DNA of 35,050 nucleotides from Hypsibius dujardini. Lineage: Eukaryota > Tardigrada > Eutardigrada > Parachela > Hypsibiidae. The notes below the pieces were generated by a model. The model had not been told where the DNA came from. It did no database searches and saw only the letters and a program-made list of their open reading frames with translations. Shown here piece by piece: positions 10,405 to 20,466 of the stretch; within the stretch, counting starts at the first letter, position 1, and the number at the start of each line of letters is the position of its first letter. Location: the NCBI GenBank assembly GCA_001579985.1, contig LRSR01007525.1, positions 1 through 35,050 on the forward strand. Direction: 5' to 3'. The translations under genes and the position numbers were made by a program.

Positions 10405-11040
10405 GTGCGATCAGGAAGAGAATGTAATGGTACACAGCGTGGAAGTATCGGTTCAGAGAAAAATGCACATCGTCTTCGAGGCATTTTTGCATCAGCAGAA
10501 AGAAGTATAGGCAAAGGAAAGTTTCTTGATATGACAGCGAGCGTATCTTCTCAATTCTCGAGCCGCAAACAAACGTGTTTACGTGACCTAAAAACCGAAT
10601 TCATTTGCGTCGCTGAGTCACCGCGTGCACATACAATGCATCTGTGGGCGGTTACACCCGGCACTGCCTCAACATCGCGGCTCTCTGCACCGACGCCAGC
10701 AATGTGAGGCGAAGGGAAATCATATGAGAAACGTTTTCACTCGCAGTTGTACACCCTGATCTTTGTCATGTTTTGGTTTCTGAACGACATCTTTTTTGTA
10801 TAACCGTTATCAGGCAGCCCCTGCACTAGAAGGATGTGTATCAAGGAATACGGATGATTGGACCCAATGGCAGATTGACCGTTGGCCAAACCGGTCTTTG
10901 CTCCACCCCCCCCCACCCCAAACTGGGGGGGGGGCAAATGTTGTCACACCAAATGTTGCCGTGAAATTCTGTCAACTTCTTAACCCGGTGAGAGCTAAAA
11001 AAAAGCTAAAATACCTAAAGTAATGTAAAAACCCTGACAC
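10405..11040. other. Intergenic, nothing recognised
   Basis: Holds a C-run/G-run pair at about 10906-10933 (CCACCCCCCCCCACC, then a run of G) that could form a local hairpin. No gene recognised. Confidence 0.35.
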
Positions 11041-11250
11041 AATTTTCGACTGTTGGCGCTGCGGCTGCTGCCTCACTCACATCTCTCGTCACATCCGTCG
11101 AGCGATCCGTGAAAACGAGCACGCGAACCGCGGTTGCCGCAGCCTGGCTCGAGGTCTCCGCCTCGTCAACGGCTTTCCTCGCCTCAGCGAGGGCCGCATT
11201 GGCAACCTCCACATCACCCCGCACGGACCTCAACGCTCGCAGCCTTCGCG
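11041..11250 (-). other. GC-rich patch, possible coding exon
   Basis: This block is much richer in G+C than its surroundings. The minus strand reads an alanine/glutamate-rich helix-like peptide (VEVANAALAEARKAVDEAET) that would suit a coiled coil. The plus strand is also open. No splice structure or neighbouring exon was found, so coding status is open. Confidence 0.25.
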
Positions 11251-11599
11251 GACACTTTATTGCTCTCTGTTTTAGTTTCTATTTTGCAAGTGCATACTTT
11301 GTTCTATTAATGTTCTCGCCTAAGAAGCCTTGGCTTGATGACATTCTGTATATATAGTACTGTAACGTGTTGTTTCGAGTGAGTTCTGGCGGTTTTGTGT
11401 GTAGGATTAAAGTGATTGTGAACCATACCGTGCTGCGCACGCTACTAAATGTTTTACCAACTTTGAAATATCACCAAAAAAATAACGTTGCCCGACTTTT
11501 GAAAAGCGAAACGAAAATTAATTTTCATTACTTCAGTAGGCCTAAAGAATATATCTCTATACAATATCTCTAAGTGATTCTGAATTCGCCACTTGAATA

Positions 11600-11879
11600 C
11601 CGTATTCCCCCGATCTCAAGGGACACTTTTATGCCCTACCAGTTAATTTCATCCACCCCGGATCTTATCTGTTCATCACCGTTTGCTATTGTTTACCTAC
11701 AATCAATCAATCAACTGATTTAATGTGTGCGTCAAAAAATCCCGCTTAATCAATCAATCAATCGCTGCCAAGTTCCGCTTTAATTTCAACGAATCACGAC
11801 ACAGTGAATCCGACTGAACAGTCAACCGATGAGGGGAGGGGGTGGGGCTTAACTGTCCCTTGAGATCGGGGGAATACGG
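11600..11879 (+). mobile_element. MITE family A, copy 1
   Basis: 280-base non-coding element with terminal inverted repeats. The left end is CCGTATTCCCCCGATCTCAA and the right end is its complement ending GGGGGAATACGG, with arms of about 26 bases. It is flanked by TA on both sides (11598-11599 and 11880-11881), the target duplication of Tc1/mariner/pogo-type transposases. The interior carries ATCA/ATCAATC repeats near 11701-11762. A second copy lies inverted at 27223-27497. Confidence 0.85.
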
Positions 11880-11881
11880 TA

Positions 11882-12885
11882 ATGCTCCAAATAAGCTGCC
11901 ACAGGTCAGCAGCAGTGTGTTAAATTAGGTATTATTTATAATTTCAAAAAGTTTGGTATGAACTTTGCTTTTGTATATTGAAATCAAAATCAGTTCCATA
12001 ATCATCAATATTTATTTTAACTTTGGTTACAAAGATTATTTTAGTGACTCTCATGTAAATCATTTTAAATAAAAGTAACTCTCCTTTCACGCAAAAGCGG
12101 GTTTGATTGTTTGATCTTCAGCAAACAAGACTAAAGTGAAGTCGTCCATTGATTGCTTGCTTTGAGAGATTATCGTTACGAACGCCACCGTACTGGAGAT
12201 TCGTCAATCTATAAAGTGAACAAGACAAACTTTTCACTAAACGTTTCAAAAATCTCGACATTTATTGCCCAAATAAGTTATTTTTTCGATGCACTACCGC
12301 TCCGATAGCCAACGCGCCCGCTCCGCTAAACCCGCTAATGTATCTGGAATATCGGAATTTGCAAGAACTCGATAGATTATCGGCGCAGCTCTGGAACTTT
12401 TCGGACTGCAGGCAAAAATAGAAAAGGCGCCAGTTTCCTGGGAAATTCTTACCCACTGATGACGCTGACGGTGACGCTGAATCGTTTTGCCAGCATGAGT
12501 GGTACTTGGTAAAAGATGTCCGCCTCATGCTGCGAGGCAGCAGTTTTTGTCGTGACTGCCCACGCACTTCAACCACAACAGACGTCAATTATATCCAGCG
12601 GTTGTCCTTGAAACGTGCGAGAACTCGAGAACCACGCAGACCGAGTACGGGAACCGGTTAAAAAACTATTCCAATTACCGTAGAGGAAGATCACACACGA
12701 AGAAATGGTCAAGTGGAACTGGGGTTTTTTTTCGCCGTTCCCGCGCATTCTGACGTCCGTTCGCATCATTTGAGAAAAACACCGCCCGTGGTTATAAACC
12801 TCAAACTTCTTTCTAATTGTTTGTGCTCTTTCTAGAAAGCTAAACTCAAGTTTTGATTGATTCCCTTTTTATCCGCAATTCCATC
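11882..12885. other. Intergenic, upstream of small secreted gene
   Basis: No gene recognised. A short stretch near 12310-12332 (CGCTCCGCTAAACCCGCTAA) resembles part of the hAT-type MITE at 12967 and may be a fragment of another copy. Confidence 0.35.
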
Positions 12886-13607
12886 ATGTTGGTCGCCCCT
12901 CTAATGATCGTCGTTGTCGGTACGTTTTCTTGACATGGGGCTGTCCGAGTTGAATTCGATCTGCACCAGAGCTGGGTCGCTAAAGGCTCCACCGCTTAAA
13001 CCGCTAAACCCGCTCATGGTAAATTTTATTAGTTTATAAATCCATTTCAGATGCCTTTCGCTTAACACAGCACTTGTAATCTAGCAGATCACTATTGATG
13101 TTTCCGAAAAACATCCGAGATAGCGCTTTGGAAAGTCTACCTATTTCTACATTTTCAACAAACACTTTTTCCGACTAAGAACACCGATTTATAGACTAAT
13201 AACATTTACCATTAGCGGTTTTAGCGGTTTTAGCGGTGGAACCTTTAGCGGCTCAGCTCTGATCTGCACTGCCTCATGAATCTGGCTAATTGTGTGTTTC
13301 AGGCATGATGGTCTTAGCCGCGGATGCTCAACGGTTCTACTCTTGCAAAGGCAAACTGTATACTTATCCTTTTCGCGAGTGCACTTACCCCAACGTCAAT
13401 AACGGCAACGTAAACTCCCAGCAAACGTACTACAGCTGTAACGGTTTACTCTTCACTTACAAAAACCCTGCATGCGTCTATCCGGCTGGCAATCCTGGCT
13501 CTGGTGGGGTCGTAGTCATGCCTGTGACCAGTAGACCCACCATTCCGCCGACAGTTCCCGCTGCAACTGTGCCTCCACCGATTAATCCTCCCGCGGTGGA
13601 TCCGTAA
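12886..13607 (+). CDS. Small secreted two-module cysteine protein
   Basis: Two exons, 12886-12919 and 13303-13607, joined in phase 1 across a 383-base intron, give 112 residues. The junction restores a signal peptide, MLVAPLMIVVV from exon one plus GMMVLAADA from exon two, which is the main support for the model. The mature part has two similar modules: RFYSCKGKLYTYPFRECTYP and YYSCNGLLFTYKNPACVYP. They share the pattern YSC.G.L.TY...C.YP with two cysteines each. A Pro/Thr/Val-rich tail (PTIPPTVPAATVPPPINPP) ends the protein. No known family is recognised; it is probably an extracellular or cuticle-associated peptide. The intron contains a hAT-type MITE. Confidence 0.65.
12967..13261 (+). mobile_element. 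hAT-type MITE inside an intron
   Basis: 295-base element bounded by CAGAGCTG at the left and CAGCTCTG at the right. It has long imperfect inverted arms of about 80 bases, built of CCGCTAAA-like units and reaching to GTAAATTTTATTAGTTTATA on the left. The exact 8-base duplication ATCTGCAC flanks it (12959-12966 and 13262-13269). CAG...CTG termini with an 8-base duplication are characteristic of hAT transposons. There is no coding capacity. It occupies most of the single intron of the small secreted gene. Confidence 0.85.
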
Positions 13608-15677
13608 ACAAAACGTCTCTCTGTTTCCGCCAATGACTTTGACTGAGCCACAGTGTTGGGTTCTTCTGGATTCATGTTTAAGCGACCGAGAAGTGAAGTG
13701 TGACACAGCGTAATATGAATGTGTAAATATCTTCTTGCAACAAATATTACAAACCTTTAAAATACCCCCTCCCCATGACCAGGAATGATTTTCAAGGTCA
13801 TTAACTAGAATCTATCTGCTTATGACTTCCCCTCCCTCCCGAGACTGAAAACAATTCGGCTGCTGTCAATCGATTTCAAATTGAATTTCGGTTTGAATAG
13901 CGTACAACTAAGTTTTAAAAAGATATTTGTAAAAAATAGCATTTTACAGTTAAAAGCAAAGCATGTGGAATCTTCCATCGTTTTCCCGATTTCAGCATTA
14001 CGCCAGAAACAAGTTCCGGGCACCACACCGAGAAGATGGATATTGAAGTCATTATAAATACAGTTCTACTGAAAAAATATATAGCAAATAGATTCTGGGT
14101 GTGGGCGTTGAAAATCATCCCTGGTGAGATCACGATTGATGAGTGGTTTCGGTCATGCAATGTTTTAGGTCTATGAGATGTTAAGGTCCTTGAATGTGAA
14201 GGTTCGTTTAGCGTCCTTACAAATCGGAAGCAGGATTTCTAATGGTAGGGCCAGGGTGTGGGCAAGCGAAAAAATGCTTTGTTTTCAAAATGGAACCCAG
14301 AAATTGGCATAGTGCTCTTCATCATTTTGAAAACTGTGGGCGTTGGGTGTCTGATTTTCGACCCCACCCCTCGGTTTCAGAACATTTCCAACACTTCAGT
14401 TGATCGATCATATTTGATTTTTATTTGGGTTCAGTGCAAGCTCCTATTAATAACTGCAAGTGGGAGGTTAAAAACTTTGGAGAACAAAAACAATTTGATG
14501 AAGAACTGACGACTTTGAAATTGGTTTGAAAACTCCTGGGGTAGCTGGGAAATCAAATAACTATTTCCGTAAGTTTCAAGACAACCAGATACAGTATGCC
14601 AATTTTAAATGTTAAAACACTGAAAGATTTCATATATTTTATCATTTTCACTGTAGAAATTAGGACTAATTTCTAAGAGACAATTCTTTTACGATATTCC
14701 AACAAAAAAGCGTCAAAATCATACCAAGACGTGTACACTGTGCAGTTTGCACCTTCTTTGTCGAGGCTTCCACAGCAGCTGGTTCTTACAACTGAGGTGG
14801 AGTGCCAATTATTTTTGAAGTACACATTCAATTTTAGCTTTTTTCCCGATGCGCATTCTGCACAGTGTATTCTGTACAGTGTTCGTTCGCATTGCATGCA
14901 CGCGGCTGTAGTGAACTCAGCTCACGACTACTTGGACATGTCGTCGGACGAAGACGGCGGACGAAGACGGCGGTGGAAGTATCAGCGCCACCCCAAATTG
15001 AGCAGTGTGACGATAATTTAGTGGACTGCTCGTACATACACTAGAAGAAGTGCGATCGTCCGTAACCTCAACGTCATGTCGTTCTTCATTCACGCGCTGT
15101 TTCACGCGCACGCACAGTGGCTGAAGTCTGAGGCGGGTGTGCAACCGCGTGAGTGGCGATCAGAAAACGCCGTTCGTCATTCACGAAAAGGGGCGTGCCT
15201 TGTGACAAATGCGGATTAGTCGCTATCGAAATTCACACCAACCATAAATAAATCTCTTTTTAATTCGAATTACAGTACATAATTTGGCACAACTGTGAAT
15301 GGGAATGGGAATATAGCCCGCAATGGATAAATTCGTGAGGAAACGCAAATGAAAAATACCGGGATTTAAGTTGCGTAAAACCAGAACAAATGATTTTGAT
15401 CGTGATGGAGCACGTTGTCATACCGCCCCGTACCCTTAGCGGTCTGCGTCACTCACATCGCTTTTCACGGTGTCCGTCACGGCCTAGAAAATCAATTACG
15501 GATGGCACGAAGTTTTGCTAACAAACAATCGCACTTGCTCTACTGTGAACATTGAGATGAAGCAGATCAGCTGCGATCGCTGCCATAGCTCTTATCTTGC
15601 CCGAAGCAAATGCACCGTGTAATCAACTGAAATCAACCTGAGCATACACATTTATTTTCGAGAACACCTTCGCAATA
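13608..15677. other. Intergenic, nothing recognised
   Basis: Mostly AT-rich with short frames. A weak inverted pair (TACACTGTGCAG at 14734-14745 and its complement at 14858-14869) was noted. A GC-richer patch at about 14930-15200 has open frames on both strands but no recognisable product. Confidence 0.35.
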
Positions 15678-17752
15678 ATGGACGCTATTTTCTACACCCT
15701 TATGCTAACCGCACATTTAGGTACATGTAAAAAATTACCCATAAATATATATGTTTCAGCTGGTTTTGATTTCAGGCGTATCTGGCGGTGCTAGTGTAAA
15801 TTATGCGCATTACGATGAGCAACCCTTGCGGCACTGTGGTTCGGTGGGAACTGGCTCCAACTCGGACCTCTTTCCAGTCACGCAAATGCATCATCGTGCA
15901 CTGGACAAGGCTGGACTGGTCAGTCCCACCATTGTCGGTGGTAGCATGGCAGTGCGCAACCAAATCTGCTGGCAGGTAAGCTCAAAATTCAGTAAAATTA
16001 CCTTGAGAATACAAAGAGGCTCAAGGGGGAAACTGCCTCTACCTAATTAGTCCTATCGGTTGAAGGGCTTCCCCAGTTTATAATCAGAAGCAGACTGCTC
16101 ATGTTTGCATGGTGACCATTCAAATTTTAGCAAATGTTAGCGTGGTACAGTGTACATAGTCCATATCACGATACTTCTACTTTGAGAGGTAAGCATTGCG
16201 ATGGGATGCGGAGGGACCATCATCGGCGAACGGACAATTCTAACTGCTGCCCACTGCTTCGTCGATGACAAGGGTGAGCAAGGCATTTTCCCAAGGGACG
16301 TGATGGTCCTCACGGGATCCCTTCACTGGCTGGACACGCCCAGCAATGATTCAACCGGTTGCGCGGAGGAATTTGGGGTCTCAGCCATTGCCGTTCATCC
16401 AGAGTATGACCCTTCAACCAGCGATAACGACATTGCCATCGTGAAACTAGACCGGGCAATTGTCTTCGAAGGGAAACCGTGTGTCTGCAGGATGTGTCTC
16501 GCTGATCAGGAGCCGAAAGTAGGAGAAATTTGCGTCGCTAGCGGAAATGGATTGGAATTTGAAGGTACTCTTCCGTCAGACAATATTTTCCCGAATAATA
16601 AACACCTTTTTCGAAGCTACAGTGGTCTCCACGAATACTGAATAATATTTGTCACTCCCTCCAACATCCATGAGTGTGGGAAAATAAAAATTCATTTCAG
16701 TGGCAAGGAGGGCAGTAAGTTAAGATTAGCTAAAACTTGATTTGAAACGAATCTGACAATAATTGAGTTTTTGAGGAATTTTGTCCTGAAAGTGGTACTC
16801 TTGTACCCGCCAACTTAAGCCGAAAAGTATACTACGAACTTCAGTTCCGCCAATCGTGTTTGGAGCTTAAACAAAAAACCGCTCATTGTAAGTTATCATG
16901 ACATAGTTTCTCTATAAAAACCACGTTCTATTGGTCCTTGAAATGCAGGAGGAAATTTTGAGGAAAAATAATTCGCGCAAAAGTGCGAAAACAAGTACTT
17001 TCTACACATTAACATCGTTTTAGTTCCGCCCCTACAACATTTTGAGTTTCATAGAAACCAACTATTTTATGAGTATCCTTTTAGGTTTACTTTGTTTGCT
17101 ACACTGCCTCTAGAACCACTTGATGGAAAGGCAGAATTTCAAAGGAATCACTAACACAATCAAGTAATGAAGCAATCAACCCACTGAGCCCGTGTTAAAA
17201 AGCAAAATCGGCCATTTTAATCAGCGACCCCAGGAAGGTTTCCTGCGTGAGATTAGTTTTTATCATAAACTTAATTGAGGCTTCAGGTGTGGCGTTTTTG
17301 TCATTTGTGAGGTTAGCGTCAACTGCGCTCAGTTTGCGTGGCCACCGTTTGAAAACTATTCAATGTTCGTGGTGGCCCCTGTATATAAAACGCTACTGAA
17401 ATGTTTATTTGTTTATTTAGGGGATGATTCGAATGATCCGCTAAAATTTCTCAACCTGCCAGTGCGTAACAACGTTTATCCTGACTGCTCTTTCACGACA
17501 AACGAAAATGAAACCCGATCCACTAATCCTGATCTGTTTGTCTGTGCGGGCGGAATCGTCGGAGAGGACTCGTGCCAGGGGGATTCCGGTGGGCCTCTCG
17601 TGTGTTTGAATCGCGACGGTAGCAATCTACTGTACTTGGCGGGAATAGTGTCTTTTGGTGAGGGCTGTGGCGGGCCGATCGGTGCGCAATACACCAAAGT
17701 TAAACCTTTCCTTCCTTGGATCAGAGAGAATGCTCTACCGGACATTGTTTAG
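15678..17752 (+). CDS. Secreted trypsin-like serine protease (S1)
   Basis: Chymotrypsin-fold endopeptidase, extracellular. Exons 15678-15720, 15776-15975, 16189-16564 and 17421-17752 give 316 residues with matching phases. A short hydrophobic signal ([15 protein letters not shown]) precedes a propeptide of about 50 residues, and the mature chain starts at IVGG (67-70). The catalytic triad is His103 (TAAHC), Asp162 (DNDIAIVKL) and Ser262 (GDSGGP). Asp256, six residues before the serine, is the S1-pocket Asp189 equivalent, so cleavage after Lys/Arg is expected; SFGEGCGGP supports an open pocket. The residue before IVGG is Thr66, not Lys/Arg, so activation should need a protease other than trypsin-type enzymes. 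The usual SGWG is SGNG. The 213-base second intron is flanked by a direct repeat AGGTAAGC. Confidence 0.92.
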
Positions 17753-18422
17753 GCTAACACTATTGAGCAGATTTTTTTGTAACAGCATTTTTATAGGCAG
17801 CTTAGAAGCGGTCAATTATCTCAGTCAAATTCAGATCACGCCTAACAATCACGTACGGCTCTCGGTGTATGCGCTCAAATCAGAATTTCGTGTCTCTATC
17901 CCATTTTCAATACACTTTTCAATCGATTGTCGTTAGCAATCAGGGGGCGGACATCAGGGGCGGATCTATATGTACTCTTTGTAAATAAATGTTTGGAATT
18001 TTTGGAGCAGTGTTCTATGATTGGTTCATAGCTCCGCCCCTTGATCTTCACCAATTATTATACGAATAAATCCCATTCTACCTTTAATTCATAATGGCAC
18101 ATAGTGAAAAGTCATATATTCGCTATGCTCTGCAATACGGGAACTGCTAAATAGCTCTAAGCCAGACAAAATAGGAATGGGCTCGACTCGCTGGATTGAA
18201 GCGGACTTATCTAGAAATTGGCTACACTTCGTTGTTGCCGGCATTTGTAGCCATATGTACTTAATAAGTTATATTATTATAATACTCACTGCAATTAACT
18301 AAAAAGAATTTGGATTCGTTCTTTTGTGGAGGAATGTTGATATCTTTTAATCCTTTGACTACATTGCTAAAAAAGCGGAAAGGTCTATGAACATCACTAG
18401 GGATTGTCCCGTCGATGGTCAA
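17753..18422. other. Gap between convergent protease and P450 genes
   Basis: Presumably holds the two 3' untranslated regions. An inverted pair of hAT-like ends (CAGGGGCGGATCTAT near 17955 and ATAGCTCCGCCCCTTG near 18028-18043) is visible, but no target duplication was found. Confidence 0.35.
17984..17989 (+). promoter_or_regulatory. Candidate polyadenylation signal
   Basis: AATAAA about 230 bases downstream of the serine protease stop codon. Plausible by position only. Confidence 0.3.
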
Positions 18423-19323
18423 TTAAACACGAGGAATAAAAGCGACCTGAAAGGGTACTGGACTGTTGACGACGGAGTCGGGCGCGGCATCCAAAGAAAC
18501 GGACTTAACGCCAGACGGCAATTGCAGAGTGAAACACCTGAGGAGATTGGCGATGAAGAGGAAGAGTTCCATTTTCGCCAAGGCTTCGCCCAGACATACC
18601 CGTTTACCTACACATAAGTGGCTTCCATAAGTAAGTTTCCGTTATGGCGAACGTGAATTTAGTCTTAGTTTAGAGCGTACCTGTTGAGAAGGGCATGAAT
18701 CCATCCGGCTTGATCAGCTTTTCATTTGCGTCTAGGAATCGAGTGGGATCAAATTTGAAGGGTTCCTTGAACCAACGCGGATCAGTGTGGATTGAGTAAA
18801 GGTTGGCGAGGATGTTACTGTCTTTCGGAATGGTGAACCCGTCGATTGTGATTTCTTCAGCGTTCCGGTGAGGTAATCCAAAGGTTGCAAGATTGCCGAG
18901 CCGCTGGACCTCCATGATCATCGCCTCGGTGTATGGCAGCAGATCTGAAAAAAAGTTATATGTACTATAGTTGAATAATTGTTCAAATACAATAGAATAA
19001 ACATAACGTATTAAAAGTCGAATTAAAACACACATACTCCTATCGGAACTACGGAGCATCCGGTCACGACCAACCCGTTCGTCAATCTCCAGCTGAACTT
19101 TCTTCATGATTTCCGGATTAGCAAGCATATAGACAAATGCCCATAATGTGGTATTTGAGGTTGTCTCAGTTCCAGCACCGAACAGATCTAGAAGTGATGG
19201 GAGGAGCTGCTCCTCTGCAAGGCATGCAAAAAAATTGAACAGATAAAAACATGTATACCACAGATAGGTTGATAAGATGATAGATAGATACATGCGTAAA
19301 CAGACAATCAGCAAGACACATGA

Positions 19324-19397
<74 letters not shown>

Positions 19398-20466
19398 AGC
19401 ACAATAAGAATGGCGGCACAAGTAGATCTGCAAAAAAAATTACAGAAAATATGCGAACCTGTAAAAGAGCTGGCTCCGCCCGTCTTCGAACCATTTTCGC
19501 ATTCCGCTAGATAAGCATAAAGATAGTCTGGAGCGTCTGCTTGTTTATCCACTGTACCCGTATGTTGCACTACTTCTTCTCTGAGGAAGGCGAAAACCGA
19601 GTGCAACGACTGACGCGCTGCGGAAACACGTTTTCGCACGGCATTGGGAAACCACATCAGAAACGGCAGTGCCTGGACCACGCTATCCGCAGCCAGACCC
19701 GTCGGCAGTTCATTTAACAGCGCTGTAAGTCGTGTAAACTTTGGATCGTCAAGGGTGAATCGTCGGCCGAAGATCAGCGCACAGATAACGTTTGCAATAC
19801 TGTTGGTAACTTGGACTTTGGGATAGATTGCTTTCCCGTTCGTACTGCGGAGGATATCACACAGCTCCTGAACCTCGGTGATGATGGTGTCCTCCAACCA
19901 ATTCTTTCCCATTCCCAGGTCGCGAAGAGTCGACAGAGCGAAGCGTCTGTGGCTCTTCCACAGTTCGCCCTCACTGAAAACCAGGCCCAACTCCGCACTG
20001 GTGCCTGGGTCTGTTCGAATGGCGCTTTGGTTGTCGCGGTTGGCGACCACGTCGTTGGCGAAGACCTTGCGGACCGTAGCGGGGTCGCTGAGGACGATCA
20101 TGAGACGATGGCCGTTTTTGAAGCTCATCACATCGCCGTACTTGTCCTTCCATTCGGCCAGAACTTTGTGAGGGTACTGACCAAGAGAAAAAATGTTGCC
20201 GAAGAAGGGAAGACCTATAACATCGAAAAAAATAAAGAGGGTGCAAGACTTTGCATCGTATATAGCAATTAGATATTACGTTAATAATTAAATGAGAAAA
20301 ACTGCGAGGATGCAGAATACTTTAGATTTAAATGGGTAAGGAAATACTGCTAAAAATGCATGCCTTGGGGTCCGGGTGGGATATTTCGAGGGCCAGTTTT
20401 GCTCCAGGCATATATTGCGGCTGCAGCAATTGCAAGGACTGTTGCTATCAGGAAGAAGAGCTCCAT
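18423..20466 (-). CDS. Cytochrome P450, CYP2-like
   Basis: Complete microsomal heme-thiolate monooxygenase of 494 residues, oxidising small lipophilic substrates with electrons from P450 reductase. Exons: 20466-20364, 20214-19459, 19214-19038, 18944-18681, 18607-18423; all phases agree. An N-terminal membrane anchor (MELFFLIATVLAIAAAAIYA) is followed by the hinge PRNIPPGPQG and LPFFGNIFSLG. Landmarks are the I-helix GAGTETTS (299-306), the K-helix ExxR as E357-V-Q-R360, the PERF-like DPTRF, and the heme loop F431-STGKRVC438-LG with the cysteine ligand. The PPGP hinge, long exon pattern and FxxGKRxCLGE motif suit the CYP2 clan; subfamily cannot be given. The first intron appears to use a GC donor (CCAAG then GCATGC). 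The second intron holds a CAGA microsatellite (19325-19396). The first intron contains no alternative GT donor that keeps the frame. Confidence 0.95.
19325..19396. repeat. CAGA tetranucleotide microsatellite
   Basis: About 18 nearly perfect units of CAGA (TCTG on the minus strand) inside the second intron of the P450 gene. Confidence 0.95.

Noticed and set aside
12262-12588. Minus-strand frame of 108 codons
   Set aside because: No domain, no signal peptide and part overlaps MITE-like CCGCTAAA sequence.
14734-14869. Inverted pair TACACTGTGCAG / CTGCACAGTGTA as transposon ends
   Set aside because: Only 12 bases match, with no flanking duplication; chance is a fair explanation.
17955-18043. 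Possible tiny hAT MITE with CAGGGGCGGATCTAT / ATAGCTCCGCCCCTTG ends
   Set aside because: The ends match only over about 15 bases with mismatches and no 8-base target duplication could be found.
19277-19514. Plus-strand frames rich in RQTD repeats
   Set aside because: They are translations of the CAGA microsatellite in the P450 intron.
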